Assembly (NCBI GenBank): GCA_963578475.1
Contig: CAUZCL010000003.1
Location: forward strand, 1-64,000
Source of the DNA: SMYC01 sp963578475
GTDB lineage: Bacteria > Acidobacteriota > Vicinamibacteria > Marinacidobacterales > SMYC01
Reading direction: 5' to 3'
Length of the DNA stretch: 64,000 nt
The notes beneath the pieces were generated by a model, which saw only the letters and a program-made list of their open reading frames with translations, was not told the origin of the DNA and did not search any database. The translations under genes were made by a program, and so were the position numbers. Every line of letters begins with the position of its first letter. Position 1 is the first letter of the stretch. Below, piece by piece: positions 44,868-54,250 of the stretch.

Positions 44868-45268
44868 AGGCTCCCGTCCTGGCAACGCTCTTCCTTTTGG
44901 CCGCTGCGCATACGCAAGCCCGCGTCGTTCGCCTGGAGATCACCCAGCGCGAGACCGTGCTCTCCGGCCGGCCTTTCGGGCTCGCCGGCGCCTACGAGAA
45001 TCTTTCAGGAACGGCACATTTCGCGCTCGACCCTGAGGTTCCACAAAACCGCGGCATCATCGATTTGTCGCTCGCGCCGCGAAACGCACGCGGCGAGGTT
45101 TTGTTCTCCGCGGATTTTTTTCTTTTGAAACCTGTCGACGCGGCACGCGCTAACGGAGTGCTCTTTTACGAAGCCGACAACCGCGGACGCAAGCGTATCC
45201 TCGCAACGTTTCAGAAAGGAAGCAGGTCCGCCAACCCGACGACCCCTGAAGATTTCGGCTCGGGCCAC
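44864..45268 (+). pseudogene. N-terminal fragment of a secreted alpha/beta-hydrolase-domain protein
   Basis: Overlapping ATG (ATGA) after the aminotransferase. A signal peptide (LATLFLLAAAHTQA) is followed by VVRLEITQRETVLSGRPFG, LAPRNARGEVLFSADFFLL and ANGVLFYEADNRG. These match the N-terminus of the large secreted alpha/beta hydrolase-domain family (usually above 450 residues). The match ends at NPTTPEDFG and the next codons, on unrelated sequence, give a stop at 45271. All catalytic residues lie in the lost part. It abuts a truncated oxygenase gene on the other strand. Confidence 0.6.
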
Positions 45269-45642
45269 TGATTCGGTCCCTGTAACGGACGCTCCGCGAG
45301 CAGGTCCGGGTGTTCGGGCGGAAGCTCGTGCATCATCACGAGACACTCGCTCAAGTTCGGCGCGAGCTCTTCGTTAAGCCAGTAACTAGAGGCGCCAATA
45401 TAGCCGCGGTGAAAGGCGTTGATGGAGAGCGCGTTCTTTCTGTCCAGAGGCTCGGCGTGAAAGCGCACCGACTGCGCGAAAACGTGCCGGAGAAGCTCCG
45501 TCGGAACGCCGTGATTCGTGAGATAGAAAAAGCCGACCTGCTCGCAGGCCACGTTCAGAGCTCGGGCGACGTCCTCCGGGTCGCGGGACATGTCGAGGAT
45601 CGGCAGCCGGTCTTTCGGAATCTCGATGGCCGAACGTGTCAT
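45268..45642 (-). pseudogene. N-terminal fragment of a 2-oxoglutarate/Fe(II) dioxygenase (IPNS-type)
   Basis: From ATG at 45642 (or 45651) the frame reads like the DIOX_N segment of isopenicillin-N-synthase-type oxygenases: RLPILDMSRDPEDVARAL, CEQVGFFYLTNHGVP, AFHRGYIGASSYWLNE, then PDLLAERPLQGPNQWPE. Homology stops there and the frame runs antisense into the truncated hydrolase. The double-stranded beta-helix core with the HxD...H iron ligands is absent. Divergently arranged with the nucleoside hydrolase at 45682. Confidence 0.6.
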
Positions 45643-45681
45643 CGACCGCATCTCAGCATTGCGTGTGGTACGCTCCGCGCC

Positions 45682-46722
45682 ATGCTCCGTGGCACCCTTT
45701 TCGCCGTTCTCGTTACTAGCATTTCCTCGACTGTTACGGGCCAAAGTCACAAAATTATTTTCGACACCGACTTTATTTTGCCGCCGGGCGATGACGGCCT
45801 CGCGCTTCTCCTCGCGCTCCAATCTCCGGAGCTCGAGATCCTCGCCATCACGACGGTCGCCGGCAACGCGAGCGTCGAGCGCGCGACCGCGGAAGTCCTG
45901 TGGCTACTCGAGTCCGTCGGGCGCACGGAGATTCCCGTTTATCAAGGCGCGGATATGCCTTGGGTTCACGAGCGAAGCGACTTTGCCGTCGACAATTACG
46001 GGAAGTGGTACTCGAACGACGCTCCTCCCCCGCCCCCTGGCGGCCACGCGCAGAAGAAAGTCGAAAAAGAGACGGCCGTCGAGCTCCTCGTCCGTTCGGT
46101 CCTGGCAAGTCCGAACGAAATCACCATCGTCGCGATTGGGCCGATGACGAACATCGCCACCGCCATCCGGCAAAACGCCGCCTTCTCCGAGAGCGTCCGC
46201 GAGCTCGTCATCATGGGAGGCGCGGTCGCCTCGCTCCAAGACGGCGCCGGGAACATCACGCCGAACGCCGAGTTCAATTTCTGGGTCGACCCCGAAGCGG
46301 CTCGTGTCGCCCTACGCTCCGGTATCCCCATCATGCTCTCCCCGCTCAACGTCTCGCGCAAAACCGCTTTGAGCAAAGAGTGGTACGAGAAAATGGTTGC
46401 CTCGAACACGGCCATAACACGGCTCCTGAGGATGACGATGGGGCCGAGGTTCGAGCGCGATCCGGATCGCGTCTGGCTCATGTACGACCAAGTCGCCGTG
46501 GGAAGTTTGATCGACCCGACGCTCGTTGTGACCGAAGAGCTTTTCGTCGACGTCGACGATAACCGAGGCGTGAGCTATGGGACCTCCGTGGGCGGCACCG
46601 AGGTTTGGCCAGGCGCCGAAGGCGCCCAAAAAATAAAAGTTCAGCATGAACTCGACTGGCGCCGTTTCATAGAGATGTTCGTCGAAAGAATGAACGCGCC
46701 CGTCAGGGCTCGAACCCATTAA
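45682..46722 (+). CDS. Exported nucleoside hydrolase family protein
   Basis: About 346 residues with a signal peptide (GTLFAVLVTSISSTVTG). IIFDTDFILPPGDDGLALLL carries the Ca2+ and ribose aspartates (family DTDxxxDD), ILAITTVAGNASVERAT follows, TIVAIGPMTNIATAI is the middle strand and NAEFNFWVDPEAARVAL the second ligand motif. It cleaves nucleosides outside the cytoplasm; specificity is unknown. Start chosen at the ATG of the signal rather than the long upstream frame, which is antisense to the oxygenase remnant. Intact, and the second nucleoside hydrolase in the window. Confidence 0.83.
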   Translation: MLRGTLFAVLVTSISSTVTGQSHKIIFDTDFILPPGDDGLALLLALQSPELEILAITTVAGNASVERATAEVLWLLESVGRTEIPVYQGADMPWVHERSDFAVDNYGKWYSNDAPPPPPGGHAQKKVEKETAVELLVRSVLASPNEITIVAIGPMTNIATAIRQNAAFSESVRELVIMGGAVASLQDGAGNITPNAEFNFWVDPEAARVALRSGIPIMLSPLNVSRKTALSKEWYEKMVASNTAITRLLRMTMGPRFERDPDRVWLMYDQVAVGSLIDPTLVVTEELFVDVDDNRGVSYGTSVGGTEVWPGAEGAQKIKVQHELDWRRFIEMFVERMNAPVRARTH

Positions 46723-46746
46723 TCTTTCGGTGAATCTAGGCAACCG

Positions 46747-47136
46747 TTGACGCAAAAACTTCGCATCCACTTACAGAGCAACCCGAAGGCACCCGAGCTC
46801 TTCCGCATGACCCGGGAAGGCTATCAACGTCCCGATACCCCAAAGGTGAACACCTTGGACGTCGACCCGTCCCGTTGGACCATGGTGGAATTCGCGTCGC
46901 TAGGGGATAACCAACCCATCACGCGCCACTAGCGCTTGTCAAAGACGTCAACGCCTTGCGTCTCTACATTCTTGCCGGAACCGGAGGCGACCTTCGTGCC
47001 AACGCCGCGTCGACGACGTTCCAGTTCGCGGCATTCATTGACGACGAGGAGGACGGCGAGAACATTGGCGGCTTCACCGCACAGTGGACCCTGCCGCTCA
47101 AAAGCGGAGAACGCGTCTACGTCGCGACCGTCCGCC
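46747..47136 (+). other. Unidentified coding fragments
   Basis: Two short pieces with coding character but no family assignment. The first (46747-46932) reads LFRMTREGYQRPDTPKVNT and stops at TAG. The second (~46940-47136) reads LYILAGTGGDLRANAAST and QWTLPLKSGERVYV, a possible beta-sandwich end, and runs into a phosphatase fragment. Neither has a convincing start. They look like leftovers of deleted genes. Confidence 0.3.
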
Positions 47137-47430
47137 ATGACGAGTCCCGTCCGCCTTTCGCGTCGGCAGTTCGTGCAGCGAGCGCTCGCTGTTACCGCCG
47201 CGTTTCCTGCTTGAAGAGCCTCAGCCGTTCCGTGGAAGCTGCCGGTGCCACAAATCCGATCGTGCTGGACCGCTACGGTCCGCTTGTGCCAGATCCGCAT
47301 CGAATCCTCGACTTGCCCGGAGGCTTTGGCTATCGCGTGATCTCCCGCACCGGTGACCGCATGGCCGATGGGTTGCTCGTGCCAGGTTTCCCCGACGGTA
47401 TGGCCGCGTTCTCGGGGAGTGACGGCAAGG
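47137..47430 (+). pseudogene. PhoX/DUF839-type phosphatase N-terminal fragment
   Basis: An ATG at 47137 begins a twin-arginine signal (RLSRRQFVQRALAVTAAFPA). A shift near 47210 then leads to YGPLVPDPHRILDLPGGFGY, RVISRTGDRMADGL and GFPDGMAAF. This is the exact start of DUF839/PhoX proteins, Ca-dependent Tat-exported phosphatases normally above 400 residues. After SGSDGK the sequence turns in frame into a protein kinase. Only ~95 residues remain and no metal ligands. Confidence 0.6.
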
Positions 47431-47755
47431 TGGCGCACGACGAGGCGCGTATGAAGCGCTTCGAACGTGAAGCTCATGTGCTCGCCTCGCTCAATCATCC
47501 GAACATCGTAGCGATCTACGGACTCGAGGACGTGGACGGGGTTCGCGCACTCGTGCTCGAGCTGGTGGAAGGGCCGACGCTCGCGGAGCGGATCGCTTTA
47601 GGTCCAATGACGGCTGAAGAAGTCGTACGTATCGCCCGACAGATGGCGGTCGGGCTCGAGGCGGCGCACGAGAAGTCTGTGATTCATCGGGATCTGAAGC
47701 CGGCTTGCCATCACTCCAGATGGCTCTCGCATCGTATATGCGGCGACCGTTAGTC
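47431..47755 (+). pseudogene. Ser/Thr protein kinase fragment joined to TolB-propeller tail
   Basis: In frame with the phosphatase fragment, the text continues as kinase N-lobe and the start of the C-lobe: RMKRFEREAHVLASLNHPN, LVLELVEGPTLAERI, and the catalytic loop SVIHRDLKPA. The P-loop and the catalytic VAIK-type lysine are missing upstream. Everything after HRDLKPA is missing too: the next bases encode AITPDGSRIVYAAT, a WD40/TolB-like repeat typical of the C-terminal half of such kinases. So the piece is cut on both sides. 47756-48027 holds no clear gene apart from the repeat. Confidence 0.6.
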
Positions 47756-47903
47756 GTGCCGGACATCGCGCCTCAGGACGGGAGCGAGCACGAGCCGAAG
47801 CTGTCGCTTGACGGCATTCGCGGAGCGTGCCGGATGCCGGTCGTGTGGTTGCAGGCCGTGACCGGCAAAACTTCCTTATCTGTGGATACACAGGTGCATT
47901 TAT

Positions 47904-47944
47904 CTCAAGTAATACTTGAAGTTACTCTGTCCGGAACGAGTTGC
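47904..47944. repeat. Imperfect 41-base repeat, copy A
   Basis: CTCAAGTAATACTTGAAGTT begins a segment of about 41 bases that recurs at 50337 in the same orientation with about seven mismatches, ending in GGAACGAGTTG in both. It contains overlapping dyads AAGTA-A-TACTT and ACTT-G-AAGT. It lies 84 bases before the M28 peptidase start, so it may be an operator. Confidence 0.55.
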
Positions 47945-48027
47945 ATGACGTCAATATCATTGCCACACGGCTTCTAGCTAATTAGAATTGACACTCTTTC
48001 CACACGGATTCAACGGATCGGAACGCA

Positions 48028-49253
48028 ATGAAAAAACCCCCGAACCTAGTTTCAGCCTGTATTTTGCTTCTCGCGCCAGCGGCACTTGCAGAAGAATCGA
48101 TCCACGATATCAAAGTGGACCACTCGATTATCTCCGCAGAGCTCGCGAACACCGCGGTACTGCTTCGCGAACGCGCGCTCATCGACAATCTCTCAGTCGA
48201 CATCCTGGAATCGCTGGCCACGGAGGTCGGACCCCGCCGCATGGGCACCGACGGCGACCGGCGTGCCATCGCTTGGGCGCAGGCCAAGTTCAAGGATCTC
48301 GGTTTCGACCGCGTCTGGATAGAAAATGACTACGTTCCGAAGCCCGGCGCCTCACGCATGGCCGCCTACGGTGAGGGAACGAAAGCGCGCGGCCGCAGAC
48401 ATGTCACTGCCGTGAAGCGTGGTGCCGAGGCGATTGTCATTCGCTCGGTCGGCACGGACAACCATCGCTACGCGCATACCGGCAGCGGCAACGGGTATGT
48501 CGACGGCGTGAGGAAGATACCGGCCGCCGCGTTGTCGTCTCCTGACGCCGTTCTTCTTCAGAACATGCTGAAGCGCGGCAAACCAGTGACGATGAAAATG
48601 AATCTGACATCCGAGATTACCGGTCCGACGAAAGGCGCGAATATCATTGGCGCGATCACCGGCCGACAGGATCCCGGCCACTATCTCGTGCTGGGCGCCC
48701 ACGTGGGTTCCTGGGACGAAGGCACCGGTGCGCTGGATGACGGGGCGGGCGTGGCCTTGATGATGGCCGCGACCGCGTTCATCGGCCAGATGGAGCAACG
48801 GCCGAAGCGCAGTATTCGCGTGCTGCTTTTCGCTGGCGAGGAGATCGTCTTTTACGGCGTGAACGCGTACATGGAAAGACACAAGAACGAGCTCCACGAG
48901 CATCTACTGGGCGCGGAAGTCGATAGCGGCGGTGGCCGCATCCACACGCTGATTTCGGGCGTGGGCGAGCAGTCGCTGCCGGTTGTTCGCGAGATGTATA
49001 AACTCATAGCACCTTTAGTATCGCGTGGAGCGATGCTAACAACTCGAAAGGCTCATCGGACATGAGTGTGCTCGGACGAGCCGGCATGCCGGCTCTCAGT
49101 TTCATGCAGAGCTCGAACGACTATATGAAGTATCACCACACACCCAACGACACGTTCGACAAAATCGTTCCGGAAGACATGCGCTATCTGACCGCCGGCT
49201 ACGCGACGATGTTCTACCTGGCCTCCGAAATGGAAATCGACTTCAGGAAATAA
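48028..49253 (+). pseudogene. M28-family exported metallopeptidase, frameshifted
   Basis: The signal peptide is NLVSACILLLAPAALA. A protease-associated segment and the M28 zinc core follow: GAHVGSWDEGTGALDDGAGV, LLFAGEEIVFYG, AEVDSGGG, and after a shift near 49020 WSDANNSKGSS, AGMPALSFMQ and YHHTPNDTFDK with the last zinc His. Two problems appear. The frame breaks before the C-terminal ~65 residues, and the usual HxD motif reads HVG, replacing the Asp that orients the zinc ligand. Aminopeptidase-type exopeptidases of this family degrade peptides in the periplasm. The gene is probably inactive. Confidence 0.7.
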
Positions 49254-49258
49254 AGCTG

Positions 49259-50212
49259 ATGGAAAAGCGTCCAATCGGTTCTCTCGAAGTCTCCACTGTC
49301 GGTCTCGGCTGTAACAATTTCGGCCGCCGCCTCGACGAGGCCGACACGAGCAAAGTCATCCACGCCACGCTCGATGCCGGCATCAATTTCTTCGACACTG
49401 CGGATTCCTACGGTGGCACGGATAGCGAAGTATTCGTCGGCCGCTGTTTGGGCAAGCTGCGCCACGAAGTCCTCGTAGCAACGAAGTTCGGTTGGGAGCT
49501 CGACGAGGAGCGCCGGGGCGCCCACCCCGACTACGTGCGACGCGCCGTCGAAGACAGCCTCCGGCGCCTGCATACCGACTATATCGACCTCTACCAACTC
49601 CACAAGCCCGATCCGAGCGTGCCGATCGAAGACACGCTCGGTGTACTCCAAGAGCTCGTCACCGAGGGTAAGGTCCGTGAGATCGGCTGCTCTAATTTCG
49701 CGTCGAGCGAGCTGGACGCTGCCGAAGAAGCCGCCGAGGGCGGTCCGCGATTCGTGAGCGTACAGAACGAGTACAACCTGCTGCACCGTGAGCCGGAGAA
49801 AGACGTGCTGCAGTCGTGTGAGCGGCTCGGGTTGGGTTTCGTGCCTTTCTTTCCGCTCGCTAGCGGCCTTCTCACCGGCAAATATCGCCTCGGCCAACCA
49901 GCCCCGGAAGGACGATTGACCTCGATCGCAAGGCTTTCAGACAGGCTCAACGACGACGCTCTCACGGTGGTGGAGTCACTCGTTAGATTCGCGGAGCGGC
50001 ACGGGCACTCGATTCTCGACCTCGCCTTCGGGTGGCTTCTCGCGAAACCTCGAGTCACTTCAGTGATCGCGGGTGCCATGTCGGCGGAGCAGCTGCGCCA
50101 GAACGTACGCGCCGCATCGTGGAAATTGACGGAAGAGCTTGTCGATGAGGTCGACGAGCTCGTACCCTCCGTCGTTTCGAACGGCGTCGATGAGCTCACG
50201 GACGAGCGGTAG
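49259..50212 (+). CDS. Aldo/keto reductase
   Basis: 317 residues, TIM-barrel NADPH-dependent oxidoreductase. The active-site tetrad is visible: Asp and Tyr in INFFDTADSYGGTDSE, Lys in EVLVATKFGWELD and His in YIDLYQLHKPDP. NADPH-binding residues lie in the late VTSVIAGAMSAEQLRQNV. Substrate unknown; the family reduces aldehydes, ketones or sugars. ATG start 5 bases after the M28 remnant. The two flanking 41-base repeats enclose this gene and M28. Intact. Confidence 0.88.
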   Translation: MEKRPIGSLEVSTVGLGCNNFGRRLDEADTSKVIHATLDAGINFFDTADSYGGTDSEVFVGRCLGKLRHEVLVATKFGWELDEERRGAHPDYVRRAVEDSLRRLHTDYIDLYQLHKPDPSVPIEDTLGVLQELVTEGKVREIGCSNFASSELDAAEEAAEGGPRFVSVQNEYNLLHREPEKDVLQSCERLGLGFVPFFPLASGLLTGKYRLGQPAPEGRLTSIARLSDRLNDDALTVVESLVRFAERHGHSILDLAFGWLLAKPRVTSVIAGAMSAEQLRQNVRAASWKLTEELVDEVDELVPSVVSNGVDELTDER

Positions 50213-50336
50213 CGGCAAGGAGTCAACAGTGGCCGTCGCCGGCGTCCGCGCCAATGTTGGCTCTTCAAAACAGGAAGCGCTGCTCGTTCAGGGAGCCACC
50301 CAAGCCTGTGCACATGTGTGCGCTCTGGTGCAAGAC

Positions 50337-50377
50337 CTCAAGTAATACTTTAAGTCACTTGGTCTGGAACGAGTTGG
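50337..50377. repeat. Imperfect 41-base repeat, copy B
   Basis: The second copy begins CTCAAGTAATACTTTAAGTC and ends GGAACGAGTTG, same orientation as copy A at 47904. The AAGTA-A-TACTT dyad is unchanged. The central base of the second dyad differs (ACTT-T-AAGT), so its symmetry is kept. Here it lies between the aldo/keto reductase stop and the end of the convergent tannase remnant. The rest of 50213-50390 shows no gene. Confidence 0.55.
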
Positions 50378-50390
50378 CCTGACCTCCCCG

Positions 50391-52001
50391 CTAGTTCGAG
50401 GCTCCGATGGGCGCGACGCAGCTGAAGCTCGCGGCGTCATGCGCGCTACCCACGCCGTCGTAGCGCGCGACATTGGGATACGGACACAAAGGTCGCGATA
50501 ACGTCACCGCTCCGTTCTCCTCGCGCACGGCGACGAATGTGTCCGGCGCGACGCCGGCTTCGACCCCGTCGACGAGCGCGGTGAGCGCATCGAAGCGATC
50601 GACGCGAGCCCACTGGCACAATGGAACATGCCGGGAACCATGACAAGGCGAAAGAAATCGTGTGGTCTCGCTCCCATCGTGTCGCCGACCTCTTCGTAAT
50701 ACGCCACGGTGCGAAGTGGGTTGAGCGCTGTGTCCGCCCAACCGAAATAGCTGATGAGCTTGCCGCCTCGCTCTTTGAAACGGGTGTGGTCCGGGTCGAC
50801 CGCATGAGAATCTCTCGGATGGCTCCCATGCGCTCCGGCTCCTTTTCGAAATCGAACGCATTCCAATCGTCTTCTGGATCGTCCCCGGGAAACGCCATGT
50901 AACGGAAAAACGATTTCGCGAACAGCTTCTGGATCGAAGGGCTGCGCGAGCTCAATATCCAGCCGCCCCCACCACTGCTCGAACCGCGACGCGTCACACC
51001 GACCGACTCGGCCCCGAAAGGTTGTCCCGGGTAAAACTGCCCAGCGCCTCGACGCACGCCAACGTAGATGAGGCGGAGCGCTTCGACGTCGTCCTCGCTA
51101 AAACAGGTGGGGCCATTCTCATTCCCGCTGCAACAAGGAAACTCGGTCGCGGGGTCAAACGCGCAGGCGCGAGGGTCAGCGATGAGGCCGTCCTCGAGAC
51201 CGTCGACGCCGTCGCATTTCGCGGTTACGGACTTGGCAACGAGCTCGATCTTTTGAGGTCTCGCGTCGAGCTCTCTAGAGCCCTGCCGTTCCATGCATAA
51301 GAAATCATCGTGTTCGTGAAGTCCAGAACGGGCGCTCCCGCGACGATGCCGTCGAAATCTTCGTAAAAGCGCTGCGCCGATATCAACCCCTGGCGCCTGC
51401 CGGTCGAGCAGCCGTCCCAGCAGGAATACCGAGGACCGCGCCCGTAGTAAACGTCAATGAGCTCCTTGGCGCTCAGGACGGTCAAGTGTACGGCGCGAAA
51501 CGCATAGTCGATCGTCTTCTGCAAATTGCCGTGAGCAAAGGTCGCTAGCGGCTCTGACCGACTGTCATGGTCGGTGTCGGTATAGGCCGTCGCAAAAGCA
51601 TGCTGCAGCGCGCGGTCGCGGACGAGCTGGCGCCCTTCATTTTCGGGCGGCGTTCCGGCGAAGCCGCCATTCCCGTTCATGTAGAATCGCCCATTCCACA
51701 CGGAGGGGAAGTTCAGCTCGAAGCGGACCTCCGGAGGAATGACGCCCGAGACGCGACAGTGCTCTGGGACGTCGTTGTCGGCAGCGACGAGCCGTGCAGA
51801 AAGAATGGAGTAGTCGTGCGTCGTGCGAGACAGGAGTGCTTCGTAGCCCGCCGAGGCGAAATAGGAAACGTCCGCGTAACCCACGCGTGAGCTCGGAGCG
51901 TCGAGAAAACTGTAACCATTCTGCGCCCACATCGGGACTGCCGTCGTCAGAGCGACCAGGGCTACGAATTGGATCAAGCGGGAGCTGGACTGGATGGACA
52001 T
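50391..52001 (-). pseudogene. Tannase/feruloyl esterase, several frameshifts
   Basis: A signal peptide (LIQFVALVALTTAVPMWA) and the family core follow: SGVIPPEVRFELNFPS, WNGRFYMNGNGGFAG, and the nucleophile elbow YSCWDGCSTGRRQGL, whose canonical form is GCSxGGRQ, so a Gly is now Arg. The frame shifts near 51270 to CDGVDGLEDGLIADPRAC. It shifts again near 50800 to GGKLISYFGWADTALNP and MVPGMFHC, and once more near 50620 to WARVDRFDALTALVDGVE and the C-terminus. Such enzymes release phenolic acids from plant or algal esters. Three shifts plus the altered elbow make this a relic. Confidence 0.75.
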
Positions 52002-52109
52002 GGGAGAGTGACGATATCACGGCGAGAAACGTCGTGCCTTCACCGCTCACACGCTGCGCTGGCACGGCGGACTATACTGCTTTACCATGTAAAAAAATGG
52101 AGAGATTTG

Positions 52110-52196
52110 ATGTTCTATGAAGTCACTCAGTCGGATATCGATGCCCTCACGCAGGATGGTGTCGTACCCCTGCGAGGCGTTTTCGACAAAGAATGG
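52110..52196 (+). pseudogene. N-terminal fragment of a phytanoyl-CoA dioxygenase-like protein
   Basis: ATG 52110 begins YEVTQSDIDALTQDGVVPLR followed by GVFDKEW, the usual first 30 residues of PhyH-type dioxygenases. The sequence then jumps to the middle of a sodium:alanine symporter in a different frame. A deletion must have removed the rest of the dioxygenase and the first part of the symporter. Confidence 0.5.
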
Positions 52197-53017
52197 CAGC
52201 GGCCGTCACCGCTATCGTCGTCATTGGCGGCGTGCGGCGCATCGGTAAGTTCTCGGAAGCGTTCGTGCCGCTCATGTCAGCCGTGTTCATCCTGAGCGGT
52301 CTCGCGGTATTCTTCTTCAACTACGAGCGGATTCCCGAAGTCTTCGCTCTCATCTTCCGACACGCTTTCGCACCCGCGCCGGCGCTCGGGGGCTTCGCGG
52401 GCGCGGGCGTGGCCCAAGCCATCCAAGTCGGGATGTCGCGTGGGATGCTCTCGAACGAGGCCGGGCTCGGTACCGCGCCGATGGCGCATGCGACGGCGAA
52501 TAACGTGCATCCCTTCCGCCAAGGCATGTGGGGTGCTGTCGAGGTCGCGACCGACACGCTCATCATCTGCACGATCACGGCTTTTGCTGTGCTTTCGACG
52601 GGTGTTTTTTCCTCGGGCGAGACGGGCATCGAACTCGTGATTGCCGCCTTCGCTTCGGTCTTCCCCCCCGCCATCGCGGGAGGGTTTTTGTCCTTCGCGA
52701 TTCTCACCTTTTGCCTCACGACGCAAATCGCGTTCTTCTTGTATTTCGAGACGGCGATCACGAGCCTCTTCGGCGCAGGCGCCATCCGCTATTTGCGTTA
52801 CGTCTATCTCATCCCAGGTGTGCTCTTTGCCGGCGTCTCGAATGTCGACCGACTCTGGGTCTTCGCCAATCTCGCGGTCGGCTCCTGCGCCATCCCTAAC
52901 TTGATTGCGGTGCTCGCTCTGAGCGGCCCGTTTTTCGTTCTCATACGAGACTATGTCCGTCAGGAGAACCGCTACACGACCGCCATCATCGATCGGTCAC
53001 GGGAGTATATTCAATGA
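52193..53017 (+). pseudogene. C-terminal part of an AGCS sodium:amino acid symporter
   Basis: 274 residues with about seven membrane helices. VGMSRGMLSNEAGLGTAPMA is the AGCS family signature, followed by FRQGMWGAVEVATDTLIICT and FETAITSLFGAGAIRYLRYV. The family (AlsT/DagA/GlyP) imports alanine or glycine with Na+. The first ~170 residues (three or four helices with half of the LeuT-fold core) are missing. The remaining frame has an internal ATG, but a transporter without its first helices would not work. Confidence 0.65.
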
Positions 53018-54176
53018 GCTCTGAAGACTGCCCCAATGGCGCGGCCCCGAACGTACTGGAGTCGCTAGCTGGGTCTCCTGGCCCCCGTCCTGGCCCGAGG
53101 CGCTCGTGAAGCGCTGGCAAGTCTCCGTCGGTGAAGGCTATTCGAGCCCCGCCGTGGTGGGCGAGTTCGTCTATCAGTTATCGCGTGAAGACGAGGAGGA
53201 GGTCGTGCGGGCGCTCCACCTCACGGATGGCGAGACAGCCTGGAGGGCGTCGTACCGTGCGCCCTACCAAATGAACCCGTCCGCTACCGCTCACGGGAAG
53301 GGACCGAAATCCTCGCCGCTCGTCGCCGACGGCAGAGTGTTCGTTCTAGGCATCGACGGCATGCTTTCTTGCTACGACGCGGAAAACGGCGGTCTCGTCT
53401 GGCAGCACGACTTCAAGAACCTCTACCCGGCGACATCACCCCTCTATGGGCACGCCACGTCGCCGCTCTTGGCACAGGGCAAGCTCATCACGCATATCGG
53501 CAGCCCGGGCAACGGTTCCATCTGTGCTCTCGAGCCCGAGACCGGCATGATGATCTGGCATCACGACGGCGATGGCCCCGGCTACGCCTCGCCCATCGTC
53601 GTGCGTCTCGAACGCACGCGCCAGATCGTTACGCAGACCGACGCCCATATCGTCGGTATCGCGCTCTCCGAAGGCTCTTCTCTTTGGAAGATCCCGTTCA
53701 AGACGCCCTATGACCAGAACATCCAGACACCCATTCTGCACGGCGACAGGCTCATCTTTTCGGGGCTGGATCAGCCTACCGTTGCGGTTACCGTCGAGCG
53801 CAACGAGACGCGCGAGCGGTGGAAGAAATCCGTCACGTTCTACATGAGCACGCCTGTCCTCGTCGGCGATCGTCTCATCGGTTTTTCCGACAAGAAAAGC
53901 GGCCACTTCATCGCACTGGAAGCCAAGAACGGCAAGACACTCTGGGAAGGCCCTCCGCGTCAAGGCGACAATGCTGCGATTGTGGCGGCGGGCGATTGGG
54001 TGCTCGCATTGACCGATAGCGCCGAACTCTTCATCCTGCGCGCGGACGCCGATCGCTTCGAGCCCGAACATACTTATTCTGTCGCCGAGAGCCCGACCTG
54101 GGCGCATCCCGTGCCGACCGCGGAAGGTATCCTAATCAAGGATGAAAGGACTCTTGCGCTTTGGAGCCTGGGGTAA
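53014..54176 (+). pseudogene. PQQ-like beta-propeller protein, N-terminus frameshifted
   Basis: From 53106 a 356-residue open frame shows propeller blades with repeated strands (WQVSVGEGYSSPAVVGEF, LSCYDAENGGLVWQHDF, CALEPETGMMIWHHDGDG, IALEAKNGKTLWEGPP), as in PQQ-binding-like and BamB-like proteins. The natural beginning lies upstream: WRGPERTGVASWVSWPPSWP is read just before, but a missing base near 53030 separates it from SSEDCP and the ATG at 53014 that overlaps the symporter stop. No signal peptide survives. A GTG at 53106 could express the propeller alone. Role: outer-surface scaffold or sugar/alcohol enzyme, unknown. Confidence 0.65.
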
Positions 54177-54207
54177 ACTGTTTGGCTCCCGAGGCTAGAG
54201 AGCAGTA

Positions 54208-54236
54208 GGCAGCCCGCTCACAAGCGGGCCGCCTAT
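54208..54236. terminator. Hairpin between convergent genes
   Basis: GCCCGCT and AGCGGGC pair around a short loop. Flanking GGC and GCC can extend the stem, and ATTTGGTTT follows. It lies between the ends of the PQQ-like gene and the convergent TPR gene and could stop transcription from either side. Confidence 0.6.
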
Positions 54237-54250
54237 TTGGTTTAGCGTTT

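Noticed and set aside
47904..50377. The two 41-base repeats as ends of a transposon
   Set aside because: They are direct rather than inverted, there is no transposase between them, and the enclosed genes are an ordinary peptidase and reductase.
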